DNA of 32,381 bases from contig CAYPHJ010000048.1 in NCBI GenBank assembly GCA_964410485.1, positions 1 through 32,381 on the forward strand, written 5' to 3'. Below are positions 1 through 8,191 of the stretch, one piece after another. Source of the DNA: CAYPHJ01 sp964410485 (GTDB lineage Bacteria > Desulfobacterota > Binatia > UBA9968). The translations under genes and the position numbers were made by a program. The notes below the pieces were generated by a model, which saw only the letters and a program-made list of their open reading frames with translations, had not been told where the DNA came from and did not search any database. Every line of letters begins with the position of its first letter. Within the stretch, counting starts at the first letter, position 1.

Positions 1-74
1 GCCGGCTTTCTTACCTCGGCTTGGTGGCGTCCAGCCTAACGAAGCATAGGAACAATTTGTGAAGGAGCCTCCGG

Positions 75-170
75 ATGAGATTTAGGAGTAACTTACGTTG
101 GATACCTGGCATCGGTGCCTACTTGATCTGGAGCGTTTTGCGTATGGGCCGAGCTAACAGTGGCTATTAA
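75..170 (+). CDS. Tiny hydrophobic ORF, 31 aa, function unknown
   Basis: ATG at 75 is preceded by AAGGAG (62-67) at 7-nt spacing, which is the main reason to list it. The product is 31 residues with a Trp/Ile/Leu-rich middle (about residues 9-24) that could be one short membrane helix, flanked by Arg residues. I do not recognise a family. It ends at TAA 168-170, ahead of another small hydrophobic ORF and the Met-rich gene at 562. It could be a leader peptide or chance; the evidence is the ribosome binding site plus composition only. Confidence 0.35.
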   Translation: MRFRSNLRWIPGIGAYLIWSVLRMGRANSGY

Positions 171-247
171 TCTGCTCAGGTTACGATCATGCTTCCGGAA
201 AGCGGCGTTCGGAACGGAGAAGATTGAGTTGGCTGTGCCCCTGGGCC

Positions 248-391
248 ATGCCCGCACTCGCCGTAGCGATAGTGGTGCTACTGGGCCTCTCGGTATGGAC
301 TGCTCTGCTTGCTGCTTTGCTCGTGGTCTGTCCGGCAATCATGTTCTGGGGAATGATTCATGTCAGGAGAAATCGGCCGGGGAACAGTTGA
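248..391 (+). CDS. Small membrane protein, 47 aa, function unknown
   Basis: From ATG 248 the product has an almost continuous hydrophobic stretch (about residues 2-37, Ala/Val/Leu-rich with Trp, Cys and Pro) and ends in a basic tail with several Arg. This fits one or two membrane helices with a cytoplasmic positive end. An in-frame TTG at 224 is an alternative start with GGAGAAG just before it. No strong ribosome binding site precedes 248. Small membrane ORFs of this kind are common beside metal-resistance genes, but I cannot assign a family. The gap to 562 holds only the regulatory motif described separately. Confidence 0.35.
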   Translation: MPALAVAIVVLLGLSVWTALLAALLVVCPAIMFWGMIHVRRNRPGNS

Positions 392-520
392 AGTCAGCGG
401 AAGGGTACCGCGCGGTCCGTTTCCCGTCTTGTTTCGGTATTTAAAGAAGTCGCCGATTGAAAGGATCTGGCGCTGTCAGTATCTGGACCGATGCGGTTAT
501 TTTCGTCACGAGCTCATTCT

Positions 521-551
521 GATGATCGAAATTGTTCACGTGAACACAAAA
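521..551 (+). promoter_or_regulatory. Candidate operator with perfect 14-bp palindrome, copy 1
   Basis: The block holds the perfect palindrome TGTTCACGTGAACA at 533-546, ten bases before the ATG-proximal region of the Met-rich gene and immediately 5' of its AGGAGGA ribosome binding site. The same 31-bp block recurs at 8703-8733 (26 of 31 positions identical by eye) upstream of a YHS gene. Its position close to the start codon would suit a repressor or a 5'UTR element. The regulator is unknown; the function is inferred from symmetry and recurrence. Confidence 0.4.
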
Positions 552-561
552 GGAGGAAGAT

Positions 562-1005
562 ATGAAAAAAAATATTCTAGCGGTTGCGTTGTTCTCTGTT
601 GTCTTGATCGGGGGCTACATGGTGGTTAGCGCGGTGGCGCAGGGCGGACAACCCGTGGGCCAGGGACAGATGGAGCACGGCAACATGGAAAAGATGGGGC
701 CGGGGATGGGCATGATGGGGGAGCAGGGGGATATGGGAATGATGATGGGGCCCGGCATGGGAATGATGGGGCGCGGCATGATGGGCCAAATGATGTCGCC
801 GGAACTCATGGGGACGATGATGGCCATTCATGGCGACATGATGAGCATGATGGGCCAGATGATGCAGAAGTACGGCAGCCAAATGGAACAAATGACTCCC
901 GATCTCCAGCAGAAGATGCGAGGCGAAATGATGGACCGGATGGGGCAGATTCTCACAAAACATGGCGCTGCGCTAAGGGACAGAGCAAAAGCAATGGGCA
1001 AGTAA
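562..1005 (+). CDS. Met-rich secreted protein, probable copper-binding
   Basis: Codes for 147 residues. Residues 1-26 form a clear Sec signal peptide (Lys-Lys, hydrophobic core, VSAVA before the likely cleavage). The mature part has about 33 methionines in 120 residues, in repeats such as MMGPGMGMMG, plus scattered His, and no Cys. A more ordinary helical, charged C-terminus follows (about residues 100-147). Met clusters are known Cu(I) ligands in periplasmic copper proteins, so a periplasmic copper buffer or chaperone role is the natural inference; no named family is recognised. Start is supported by AGGAGGA six bases upstream. It sits 95 bp before the ABC cluster and behind a palindromic motif. 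Confidence 0.85.
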   Translation: MKKNILAVALFSVVLIGGYMVVSAVAQGGQPVGQGQMEHGNMEKMGPGMGMMGEQGDMGMMMGPGMGMMGRGMMGQMMSPELMGTMMAIHGDMMSMMGQMMQKYGSQMEQMTPDLQQKMRGEMMDRMGQILTKHGAALRDRAKAMGK

Positions 1006-1099
1006 AATCCGACGAACTTAGCGTGCACCAATGAGCTGCTGGCTTTGCTGTACTTGCATCTGCAATCCTGCCAGCAATCCTCAATGGCATGGAGTCTAG

Positions 1100-2002
1100 A
1101 TGAAAGACGCCATTGATCCCCGATCGGCTGTCCTCGGACCTCCGTCTGCTTTCTGGGATCCCCGGTCCTCCTTGGTCTTCAGTCGTCGGCCCTCTGTCCT
1201 GTTCTTGTTTGCCATCGCCCTAGCGTTGTTTTTCGCGTGGGCTCGATTCGCGGCACTGGCGCAATCGCCCGAGGAAAGGGGACTGGCTATTGCGATTGAA
1301 GCCAGGAAGCGGGACACGGGTTTCGGCGACAGTGCGGCGGAGTTGCTGATGATTCTGCGCGGTCTTCGGGGAGATGAAACGACCCGCGAGCTGCGTTCTC
1401 TGGTGCTCGAGCGGGCCGGCGACGGCGACCGAAATCTCGTGATCTTTGACAGCCCTCGCGATGTCCGAGGGACCGCGATGCTGACGATTTCCAATCGGAT
1501 CGGCGACGACGATCAGTGGCTGTTCCTTCCAGCGCTCAAACGGGTCCGACGTATCGCCCCCGGCAATCGCTCAGGCCCCTTCATGGGCAGCGAATTCGCC
1601 TATGAGGATTTCGGCAGCCAGGAGGTCGAGAAATTCACATACAAGTGGCTGCGTGATGAAGCGTGTCCCGGACAGGTGTACGCTTCCCTGGTGTGCTATG
1701 TCGTCGAAAGATACCCAGTGGATGCAAACTACTCCGGCTACTCACGGCAGATTGTCTGGATCGATCAGAAGGAATACCGAACCGTGAAGATCGATTATTA
1801 CGACCGCAAGGATTCCCTGCTGAAGAGTCTGGTCCTGACGGGGTACGAACAATATCTCGGACGCTTCTGGCGGCCGGGTGAAATGCTCATGACGAATCAC
1901 CAGACCGGCAAGAGCACGCGGCTGGTATGGACCCGCTATGAATTCCGCTCCGGTCTTCGGGAAACGGACTTCACCCCCCAGGGACTGACTCGGGTGAGAT
2001 AA
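1100..2002 (+). CDS. LolA-like outer membrane lipoprotein-sorting protein
   Basis: The 300-residue product carries a signal/anchor helix (about 31-55) followed by a domain of the periplasmic 'outer membrane lipoprotein-sorting protein' type (COG2834-like). Typical family features are the segment on nucleic lines 1500-1620 encoding a DQWLFLPALKRVRRI motif, the following GPFMGSEFAYEDF motif, and the late Tyr/Lys/Arg-rich beta strands. Such proteins have a LolA-type half-barrel that can hold a lipid chain. It opens a cluster with two FtsX-type permeases (27 bp to the next start), an ATPase and an outer-membrane barrel, so a carrier role between inner and outer membrane is likely. The first 30 codons come from a low-complexity tract, so the real start may be further in, for example TTG at 1172. 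Confidence 0.8.
   Translation: MKDAIDPRSAVLGPPSAFWDPRSSLVFSRRPSVLFLFAIALALFFAWARFAALAQSPEERGLAIAIEARKRDTGFGDSAAELLMILRGLRGDETTRELRSLVLERAGDGDRNLVIFDSPRDVRGTAMLTISNRIGDDDQWLFLPALKRVRRIAPGNRSGPFMGSEFAYEDFGSQEVEKFTYKWLRDEACPGQVYASLVCYVVERYPVDANYSGYSRQIVWIDQKEYRTVKIDYYDRKDSLLKSLVLTGYEQYLGRFWRPGEMLMTNHQTGKSTRLVWTRYEFRSGLRETDFTPQGLTRVR
1125..1200. repeat. Degenerate CGGTCCTC/CTGTCCTC-like low-complexity tract
   Basis: Between 1125 and 1200 the + strand is built from loosely repeated pyrimidine-rich words (CTGTCCTCGG, CGGTCCTCC, GGTCTTCAG, CTCTGTCCTG). The complement reads as GGACCGAGGAC-type words. The tract lies inside the predicted N-terminus of the LolA-like gene, where it encodes a Pro/Ser/Arg-rich leader that does not look like conserved protein. 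Similar tracts occur in intergenic DNA of various environmental bacteria; here it appears to have extended or invaded the 5' end of a gene. Confidence 0.45.
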
Positions 2003-2028
2003 GCCACGGCTATGCACGAGAGGCTCCG

Positions 2029-3162
2029 ATGTTTCTTCTAGCCTGGCGTCAAGGGCAATTGGACCTGCTGCGAACGGCGCTCACCGGGATCGCACTGGGA
2101 GCGGTCATCGCCGTCATCCTCGTTCTCGAAGGCTTTGAGCAGGGGCTGTACTATCAACTGGAGCGCGCCGTTCTCAATCGCAAGAGCGATCTCATTGCCG
2201 CCGAGCCGGGCGTGTCCAACTTCTTAGTCGGCGGGTCATCGCTGCCGCAGCTCTCGCGGGAAGAAGTTGAATCGGTCTCGGGTGTCCTCGATGCGCAGCC
2301 CATCACATTGATACCGGTTATCTATGAGAAAGACGGCATTCGCACGCCGATCATTGTGTTCGTCACCGATGCGAAAGGAGGGCCGTCAAAGATTGTGGCT
2401 GGTCGTGAGGTCACCGAGGCGCGCGATATCGTGGTCGATGCCACCCTCGCCGCGGTTTACGACATTCGCATCGGCGATCCGCTTATCGTTTCCGACTTTG
2501 AATTCAGGGTATCTGGCATTACGGAGGGCGACGCGGCGCTTTTTGTCCCGTTTACCTTCATCGGTTACGACGGGATGATCGATTTTTTTCTGGATTCCGA
2601 GATTGCGCCTGACATCAGCACGTTTCCGCTACTAAGCTTTTTGCTGATCGAGCACGATCCCACTGCGGACAGGAATCATATTGCAGCCGCAATCGAAGAG
2701 AGCGTCCCTTCAGTGGCGATCTTCACTCCGGAGCGGTTAGCTCTAGAGGATGTGAACTTTGGGCGGGTCCTGTTCGGACCCATCATGAGTGTTCTCGTCA
2801 TGGTGGGATATATCATTGGGCTGCTTGTGGCGGGGTTGATCCTGTACGCCGACGTTACTGGAAGGTTGCATAGTTTCGGCGTCTTAAAGGCGCTAGGGTT
2901 TCCTTTTAACCGATTGGCGCAAGCAGTGATTGCGCAGGCCTTGTTGCTGCTCGCCATCGGACTGCCGATCGGTATCGTCCTCGGCCAGGCTATGGCCGTC
3001 CTTGTCCATTGGGTCGCACCGCTTTACGTCGTGCGCATTTTCGAGCCGGCGGCTTTTGCGCAAACGATCATGGCTAGTGTGGCGTTTGCGATCGCCGGAG
3101 CACTCGTGCCGCTCGGTTCGATACGGCGCGTCGATCCCATGATCGCGTTCCAGAGGCTTTGA
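2029..3162 (+). CDS. ABC transporter permease, FtsX/MacB/LolC type
   Basis: The 377-residue protein has the four-helix layout of FtsX-family permeases: one helix near the N-terminus (about 15-38), a large extracytoplasmic domain (about 40-245), then three helices (about 253-280, 300-330, 345-368) and a short tail with the usual VDPMIAF-type ending. It resembles DevC/MacB/LolC-type exporters that use mechanotransmission rather than a translocation channel. The ATG at 2029 follows the LolA-like gene by 26 bp, and the second permease begins 2 bp after this stop, so the two surely form one transporter with the ATPase at 4289. Substrate is not evident. Confidence 0.88.
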   Translation: MFLLAWRQGQLDLLRTALTGIALGAVIAVILVLEGFEQGLYYQLERAVLNRKSDLIAAEPGVSNFLVGGSSLPQLSREEVESVSGVLDAQPITLIPVIYEKDGIRTPIIVFVTDAKGGPSKIVAGREVTEARDIVVDATLAAVYDIRIGDPLIVSDFEFRVSGITEGDAALFVPFTFIGYDGMIDFFLDSEIAPDISTFPLLSFLLIEHDPTADRNHIAAAIEESVPSVAIFTPERLALEDVNFGRVLFGPIMSVLVMVGYIIGLLVAGLILYADVTGRLHSFGVLKALGFPFNRLAQAVIAQALLLLAIGLPIGIVLGQAMAVLVHWVAPLYVVRIFEPAAFAQTIMASVAFAIAGALVPLGSIRRVDPMIAFQRL

Positions 3163-3164
3163 CT

Positions 3165-4277
3165 ATGCTTAAATGGGCCAGCAAATCCTTAATCGCGCAG
3201 CCAGCGGGACTCTTCGGCAGCGCCGCTGGTATCGCCGGTGCTTTCATTCTCTTGATCTTTTTCAATGCGGTCTGGAGAGGAGAGTCCGAACGCATTGTGG
3301 CTTATCTACGGGATACCGAGGCCGACGTGTGGGTAATGCAGCGCGGCGTTCACAATATGCACATGGCCACGTCATTTGTCTGGGATTGGAAGGCTGACGT
3401 TGTCGCCCGCCTGCCCGGTGTGCGAAGCGTGACGCCGATCGTTTACCTTAGCGGGGTGGTCGACATGAGCAACGGCCGGCGGTCGTTTTCGTACATTGTG
3501 GGCTTCGATCCCGAACAGGAGCGAGCAGGTCCACGGGCAGTGACATCGGGCCGGACGGTGGAAGCGACCGGTGAGGTCGTTATACCCGACGTGCTGGCCC
3601 GACTCACGGGCACCGGAATCGGAGATACTGTAACCGTGAGAAATGAAACGTTTACCGTTATTGGCCTCTCCCGGGGCACCTACTCTCTGGCGAATGCCAT
3701 TACGTTCGTCCATATGGACGATCTCAAAGACATCCTCTCCGCTACGGGAACTTACAGTTATCTGATGGTCGATGCTGAAGAAGGCGTCGACCCGAGGGCA
3801 CTGGCAGCTCGAATCAAGCAAGAGGTCGAAAAAGTCAATGCGCTGGCGCGGGAGGACTTCATCCGTAACGATTTCGGTTTGGCCATGCAGATGGGAGTGC
3901 AGCTCATTTCCATAATGACCGCGATTTCGGCAGCTCTTGCGGCTCTGATCGTCGGTTTCACGGCGTATTCCCTGGTGGCACGCCGCCGCAGGGAGCTGGC
4001 GGTAGTGAAAGCATTGGGGGTCGGGAACGCCGCGCTGATTGTCGGTGTGGTCTTTCAGGCCGTTACGGTGACGCTGCTCGGGTTTTTGCTGGCCGTGACT
4101 GCAGCTTTTACTGTCATTCCATGGGTTCCACTTCTCGCGCCGCAGCTCACGCTGGTGATTTCGATTGCCAACATCGCCAAAGTGGGACTGGCTGCTTTAC
4201 CGGTAGCACTGGCAGGGGCAATCCTTCCGGCGCAGCTGGTATCCCGCGTGGATCCGGCCAGCGCGTTTCAGGGTTAG
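3165..4277 (+). CDS. ABC transporter permease, FtsX/MacB/LolC type (second subunit)
   Basis: A second FtsX-type permease of about 370 residues with the same topology: helix 1 near residues 12-32, a long extracytoplasmic domain, and three C-terminal helices (about 240-268, 285-310, 325-355), ending in a VDPASAFQG motif close to that of its partner. I take ATG 3165 as start; a TTG at 3159 overlapping the previous stop is the alternative. Tight spacing (2 bp after the previous stop, 11 bp before the ATPase) implies translational coupling and a heterodimeric membrane unit, as in LolCE. Confidence 0.88.
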   Translation: MLKWASKSLIAQPAGLFGSAAGIAGAFILLIFFNAVWRGESERIVAYLRDTEADVWVMQRGVHNMHMATSFVWDWKADVVARLPGVRSVTPIVYLSGVVDMSNGRRSFSYIVGFDPEQERAGPRAVTSGRTVEATGEVVIPDVLARLTGTGIGDTVTVRNETFTVIGLSRGTYSLANAITFVHMDDLKDILSATGTYSYLMVDAEEGVDPRALAARIKQEVEKVNALAREDFIRNDFGLAMQMGVQLISIMTAISAALAALIVGFTAYSLVARRRRELAVVKALGVGNAALIVGVVFQAVTVTLLGFLLAVTAAFTVIPWVPLLAPQLTLVISIANIAKVGLAALPVALAGAILPAQLVSRVDPASAFQG

Positions 4278-4288
4278 GAGGGAAACTC

Positions 4289-5122
4289 ATGCCGCTCCTT
4301 CGCGCCAGACACCTTTCAAAGCACTATGGCAGCGGTCGCACCGAAGTCCGCGCTGTGGACGATGTGAGCCTCGAAATCGAGTCCGAGGAAATCGTGCTGA
4401 TCATGGGGCCTTCCGGCTCCGGCAAAACGACGCTGCTCTCGATGCTGGGAGGCCTACTGCGTCCGACGAAGGGCACCGTTGAGATCGGCCGCATCAACAT
4501 CACGGAGATGACGGAAAGAGAACTGCCGGCGGTACGGGCGTCCAAGGTCGGATTCATATTTCAGGCGTTCAATCTGCTGGACGCTCTGACGGTGGAAGAA
4601 AACGTCTTGTTTCCCGCCCGGTTGACGGAGAGCAGAACCCAAGAGGGCCGAGCGCGCGCGGACGCCCTGCTCGACCGCCTCGCCCTCTCTCATCGCCGCA
4701 AGGCCCTTCCGAAGACACTGTCGGGCGGCGAAAAGCAACGGGTGGCCATCGCGCGCGCTTTGATAAACCGGCCCCCGCTGATCCTAGCGGATGAGCCGAC
4801 CGGCAACCTCGATTCACACAGTGGCCAGGAAGTGCTGATGATTCTGCACGATATTGCGCGGGACGAAGGCCGATCCATACTCATCGTGACGCACGACCCG
4901 CGCGTGGAGGACGTAGCGGACCGAATACTGTGGCTTGAAGATGGCGGCTTGCGCGACCGCAAGCAGGAGGAGCACGACTGGGTTACCGACCCGGTATGCG
5001 GTATGCGCGTTGATGCATGGACTGCAGTGTTTTTCAGCGAATATCAGGGCCAACGCTATGTCTTTTGTTCTAAGCGCTGCGAGGAGCGTTTTGGGGAAAA
5101 TCCAGCATCTTACATCGGGTAG
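4289..5122 (+). CDS. ABC transporter ATPase with C-terminal YHS domain
   Basis: The 277-residue product starts at ATG 4289 behind a good GGAGG. Residues 1-225 are a LolD/MacB-like ATPase: Walker A GPSGSGKTT (40-48), Q-loop Gln92, signature LSGGE (144-148), Walker B LILADEP (164-170), H-loop His202. Residues 233-277 are a YHS domain (TDPVCGM, then FCSKRC, with Cys237, Cys260, Cys264 and the usual Glu-Arg-Phe...Asn-Pro ending). LolD/MacB ATPases normally end near residue 230, so the YHS part is an added module. YHS domains bind soft metals such as copper in other proteins; here it would let the exporter sense or handle metal in the cytoplasm. That role is inference. Confidence 0.93.
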   Translation: MPLLRARHLSKHYGSGRTEVRAVDDVSLEIESEEIVLIMGPSGSGKTTLLSMLGGLLRPTKGTVEIGRINITEMTERELPAVRASKVGFIFQAFNLLDALTVEENVLFPARLTESRTQEGRARADALLDRLALSHRRKALPKTLSGGEKQRVAIARALINRPPLILADEPTGNLDSHSGQEVLMILHDIARDEGRSILIVTHDPRVEDVADRILWLEDGGLRDRKQEEHDWVTDPVCGMRVDAWTAVFFSEYQGQRYVFCSKRCEERFGENPASYIG

Positions 5123-5138
5123 AAAACGGGGATGGTTC

Positions 5139-6335
5139 GTGTGGCCCCGGGTCTTGGGAGCGATGCTGTTCGTCCTCGCATTTTGCGACGCACAGGCGGG
5201 AGAGATCTCGGGCTTTGTCGCAGTCGACGCCCGGCTGTTTCCGCAGTCTCGAAGCTTCCCGGAGCAGGACGGCCGCGCGCTCCAGCCTTCGCTTGTCCTC
5301 CAGCCCGAATACCGCCGTGATTTTCGCGACCGGGCCGATCGCTTGACCGTTATCCCCTTCGCGCGGCTGGACGCAATCGATGACAAGCGCACCCACTTCG
5401 ATGTTCGCGAGTTGAGCTGGCTTCGTGTCTTAGACGGGTGGGATATTCTTGCTGGCGTAAGCAAGGTCTTTTGGGGGGTGACGGAGTCGCGCCATCTGGT
5501 GGACATCGTGAATCAGACCGACCTGGTGGAGCATCCCGACGGCGAAGACAAACTAGGCCAGCCTATGATACGGCTGGCTACTTTCTCTGACTGGGGCACA
5601 CTGACACTTTTTGCTCTTCCTTACTTTCGCGAACGGACTTTCCCAGGCAAGGCCGGGCGGCTGCGCTTTTCGTTGCCGGTGGATACCGACAGGGCCGTTT
5701 ACGAGTCGTCGCTCAAGCAGTGGCATCCGGATGTGGCCGTTCGCTGGAGCCATGTGTTTGGCAACTGGGATATCGGCCTTGCGCATTTTCGCGGTACGAG
5801 TCGTGAACCGCGACTGGCGCCGGTGCTTGACAGGGCGGGTCGAGGGGTTCTGGTCCCGGCCTACGACTTGATCAATCAGACCAGCCTCGATCTTCAGCTG
5901 ACGAGAGAACGCTGGATTTGGAAGCTCGAGACGATCGGACGCTGGGGACACGGACGGCCGTTTGGTGCTGTCGTGGCGGGTTTCGAGTACACGTTCACGG
6001 GAGTTTTTGAAACGTGGCTCGATCTAGGCGTACTGGCAGAGTATCTGTACGATGGGCGCGGTGCTGCCGCTCCACCCACGCCCTTCGATGATGACCTGTT
6101 CGTCGGCACACGGCTCACATTCAACGACCCCCAAAGTACCGAGCTCCTGGCCGGTGCCATTGTCGACCGCAGGTCGCAGGCCACAATACTGAGCGTGGAA
6201 GCAAGCCGGCGGCTGAGCGACCGCTGGACGATTAAACTCGATGCGCGGGCGTTTACGAATGTGCCGCCCCCGGACGTTCTCTTTGCCTTCCGCCGCGACC
6301 ACTTCGTACAACTCGAACTCGCCTATTTCTTTTGA
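5139..6335 (+). CDS. Predicted outer-membrane beta-barrel protein
   Basis: From GTG 5139 the product is about 398 residues: a signal peptide (hydrophobic core LGAMLFVLAFC, cleavage near AQA-GE) and then many amphipathic, aromatic-rich strands (FVAVDARLF, IPFARLDAI, WDILAGVSKVFWGV) ending in a Phe-terminated strand (LELAYFF), the classic C-terminal signature for barrel assembly. A start at ATG 5058, overlapping the ATPase gene by 65 bp, is also possible. It is the last gene of the LolA-like/permease/ATPase cluster, separated by at most 16 bp, so it may be the outer-membrane end or the client of that exporter. No named porin family recognised. Confidence 0.75.
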   Translation: MWPRVLGAMLFVLAFCDAQAGEISGFVAVDARLFPQSRSFPEQDGRALQPSLVLQPEYRRDFRDRADRLTVIPFARLDAIDDKRTHFDVRELSWLRVLDGWDILAGVSKVFWGVTESRHLVDIVNQTDLVEHPDGEDKLGQPMIRLATFSDWGTLTLFALPYFRERTFPGKAGRLRFSLPVDTDRAVYESSLKQWHPDVAVRWSHVFGNWDIGLAHFRGTSREPRLAPVLDRAGRGVLVPAYDLINQTSLDLQLTRERWIWKLETIGRWGHGRPFGAVVAGFEYTFTGVFETWLDLGVLAEYLYDGRGAAAPPTPFDDDLFVGTRLTFNDPQSTELLAGAIVDRRSQATILSVEASRRLSDRWTIKLDARAFTNVPPPDVLFAFRRDHFVQLELAYFF

Positions 6336-6552
6336 GGCTTAAGGACTATGGTGAAGTTCTTTAGAGAGAGTCCCAACCGCAACACATCTCGGATGCAGGC
6401 AGTTTTGCTTTTGGGACATGACGCATTGAGGTTGCGGCTGGATCTCTGTCACGATTCTTTTTGTCCTCCGAAGATTGGTCCGAGCAAATTGTGGCGATGT
6501 TTTTGCTGTGCTTCTGTAGTAGGAATCCTCACTTTTTCGGAGGGATGAAATC

Positions 6553-7944
6553 ATGATTCTAAAGCAGTTCTATCTGGAAAGTCTCGGTCATGCATCTTAT
6601 TTGGTGGGATCTGAAGAAACCGGTGAGGCGCTCGTACTGGATCCGCAACGAGACGTCAGGGGGTACTTCGCCGAAGCGCAGCATCAGGAACTCAGAATTC
6701 GCTACGTTGCGGATACCCATCAGCACAACGACTATGTAAGCGGGATCTGCGAATTCGGTCCTCGGGCCCAAGTGGAGCTCCTTTCCGGCGCCAGGGCAGA
6801 TCTCGGCTACACTACCAGGCGCCTCAATGATGGGGAGCGATTTGAAATGGGTGAGGTCGTGTTTAAAGTGCTTCACACGCCAGGCCATACGCCGGAACAC
6901 ATCGGGTTTTTGCTTATTGATCGGTCGCGCGGCGAAGAACCCTGCGTGTTTCTATCAGGTGGGTCTCTTCTTGTCGGCGACGTCGCCCGACCGGACTTGC
7001 TGGGTGACCGAGAAGAAACCCTACGCCACGCCGCTCAACTGTGCCGCACGCTGCAAGAAAAAATCCTCAGGCTGCCTGACCATGTCGAGGTCTACCCGAC
7101 CCATGTATCAGGCTCACTTTGCGGCGGTTCGATTGGCAGCCGCCTTTCTACTACCGTTGGTTATGAACGCAAGATGAACAAACTTTTGGCGGCGCTAAGT
7201 TCCGAGACAGACTTCGTCGCCAACTGCTTGAACTTGGAAAATCTGCCGGCCGTGCCGCCGTACTGGAAGCGAATGCGAAAGATCAACCAGCAAGGGCCGG
7301 CCCCTGTCGGTACTCTCGCCGAGCCCCCCGCTTTGCTGGCCCACGAGTTCGAACGCTTATTTAACGAGGGCGCAATCATCCTGGACTGTCGTTCTCCGGA
7401 AGCCTTCGCCGCTCATATTCCCGGAGCGATCAATGTCGGTTTCGGTTCATCATTTGCAACCTGGGCCGGAACAGCCGTTCCTGAGGGGAAGCCTATGATC
7501 CTAGTCCTAGAGAGTAAGCGCGATCTTTGGGAGGTATCTTGGCAGCTCCTGCGAATCGGTTATGGTCTCACAAAGGGATGGCTTTCCGGGGGAATGATGG
7601 CATGGCGTACGGCTGCCAAGCCGCTAGAGATACTGCCCCAATGGACCGTTTGGCAGCTTCATGAGAGTTTGGAAAAAGACCGCGAACTGATGGTTCTGGA
7701 TGTTCGCCAGCCTGGAGAGTGGAAAGCCGGTCACATCCCAGGTGCGCTGCACATTACCGGAGCAGAACTTCCAAGCCGCATCGGTGAGGTCCCCAAGGAC
7801 AGGCCGGTCGCAATGATCTGCGGGAGCGGGTATCGCTCGTCCGTGTCTGCCAGCTTGCTGCTGCACCACGGCCACACACAGGTCGTTAACGTGCTCGGTG
7901 GGATGACAGCTTGGAAAGCTGCTGAGCTGCCGATCGCGGAATAG
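6553..7944 (+). CDS. Persulfide dioxygenase-pseudorhodanese-rhodanese fusion (CstB-like)
   Basis: 463 residues. Residues 1-240 are a metallo-beta-lactamase fold of the ETHE1/persulfide dioxygenase group: THQHND motif (His56, His58, Asp60), His112 in TPGHTPEH and Asp143 in LLVGDVARPDLLG, giving the expected His-His-Asp iron site. Residues 265-355 form a rhodanese-like domain lacking a catalytic Cys (the loop reads ILVLES). Residues 365-460 form a full rhodanese domain with Cys423 in MICGSGYRSS. This three-domain order matches staphylococcal CstB, which oxidises low-molecular-weight persulfides to thiosulfate. Start at 6553 is supported by GGAGGG upstream. It likely protects against sulfide or persulfide stress. 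Confidence 0.9.
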   Translation: MILKQFYLESLGHASYLVGSEETGEALVLDPQRDVRGYFAEAQHQELRIRYVADTHQHNDYVSGICEFGPRAQVELLSGARADLGYTTRRLNDGERFEMGEVVFKVLHTPGHTPEHIGFLLIDRSRGEEPCVFLSGGSLLVGDVARPDLLGDREETLRHAAQLCRTLQEKILRLPDHVEVYPTHVSGSLCGGSIGSRLSTTVGYERKMNKLLAALSSETDFVANCLNLENLPAVPPYWKRMRKINQQGPAPVGTLAEPPALLAHEFERLFNEGAIILDCRSPEAFAAHIPGAINVGFGSSFATWAGTAVPEGKPMILVLESKRDLWEVSWQLLRIGYGLTKGWLSGGMMAWRTAAKPLEILPQWTVWQLHESLEKDRELMVLDVRQPGEWKAGHIPGALHITGAELPSRIGEVPKDRPVAMICGSGYRSSVSASLLLHHGHTQVVNVLGGMTAWKAAELPIAE

Positions 7945-8191
7945 TGCGTTGGTGCGTTGACTGCCGGAATCGTAATGGTTGTCGTAGTTTCTGTCATCAG
8001 TCGATTGGTCTGACGCTCGAACGGTCAAGCAACGACGGTCGGTTCTGATGCTGCCGTCTTTGCTTATGTTGCAGTCATTTCAGCTGGGGAAAAGCCGTAT
8101 TCAAGAGATCTCCATCACTCTGAGCTAAACATATTGAATTCGTCTTGAACTCATCGCCATTCCGCGATTACATAGCGGCAGAGAGTGCCCG

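Noticed and set aside
577..963. 128-codon open frame on the minus strand, His/Pro-rich
   Set aside because: It is the mirror of the Met-rich repeats (ATG codons read as CAT). It has no ribosome binding site, and the + strand gene has a signal peptide and a strong one.
6348..6548. 66-codon frame between the barrel gene and the persulfide dioxygenase
   Set aside because: No ribosome binding site and no pattern of a membrane or soluble protein; the 217-bp gap more likely holds the promoter of the next gene.
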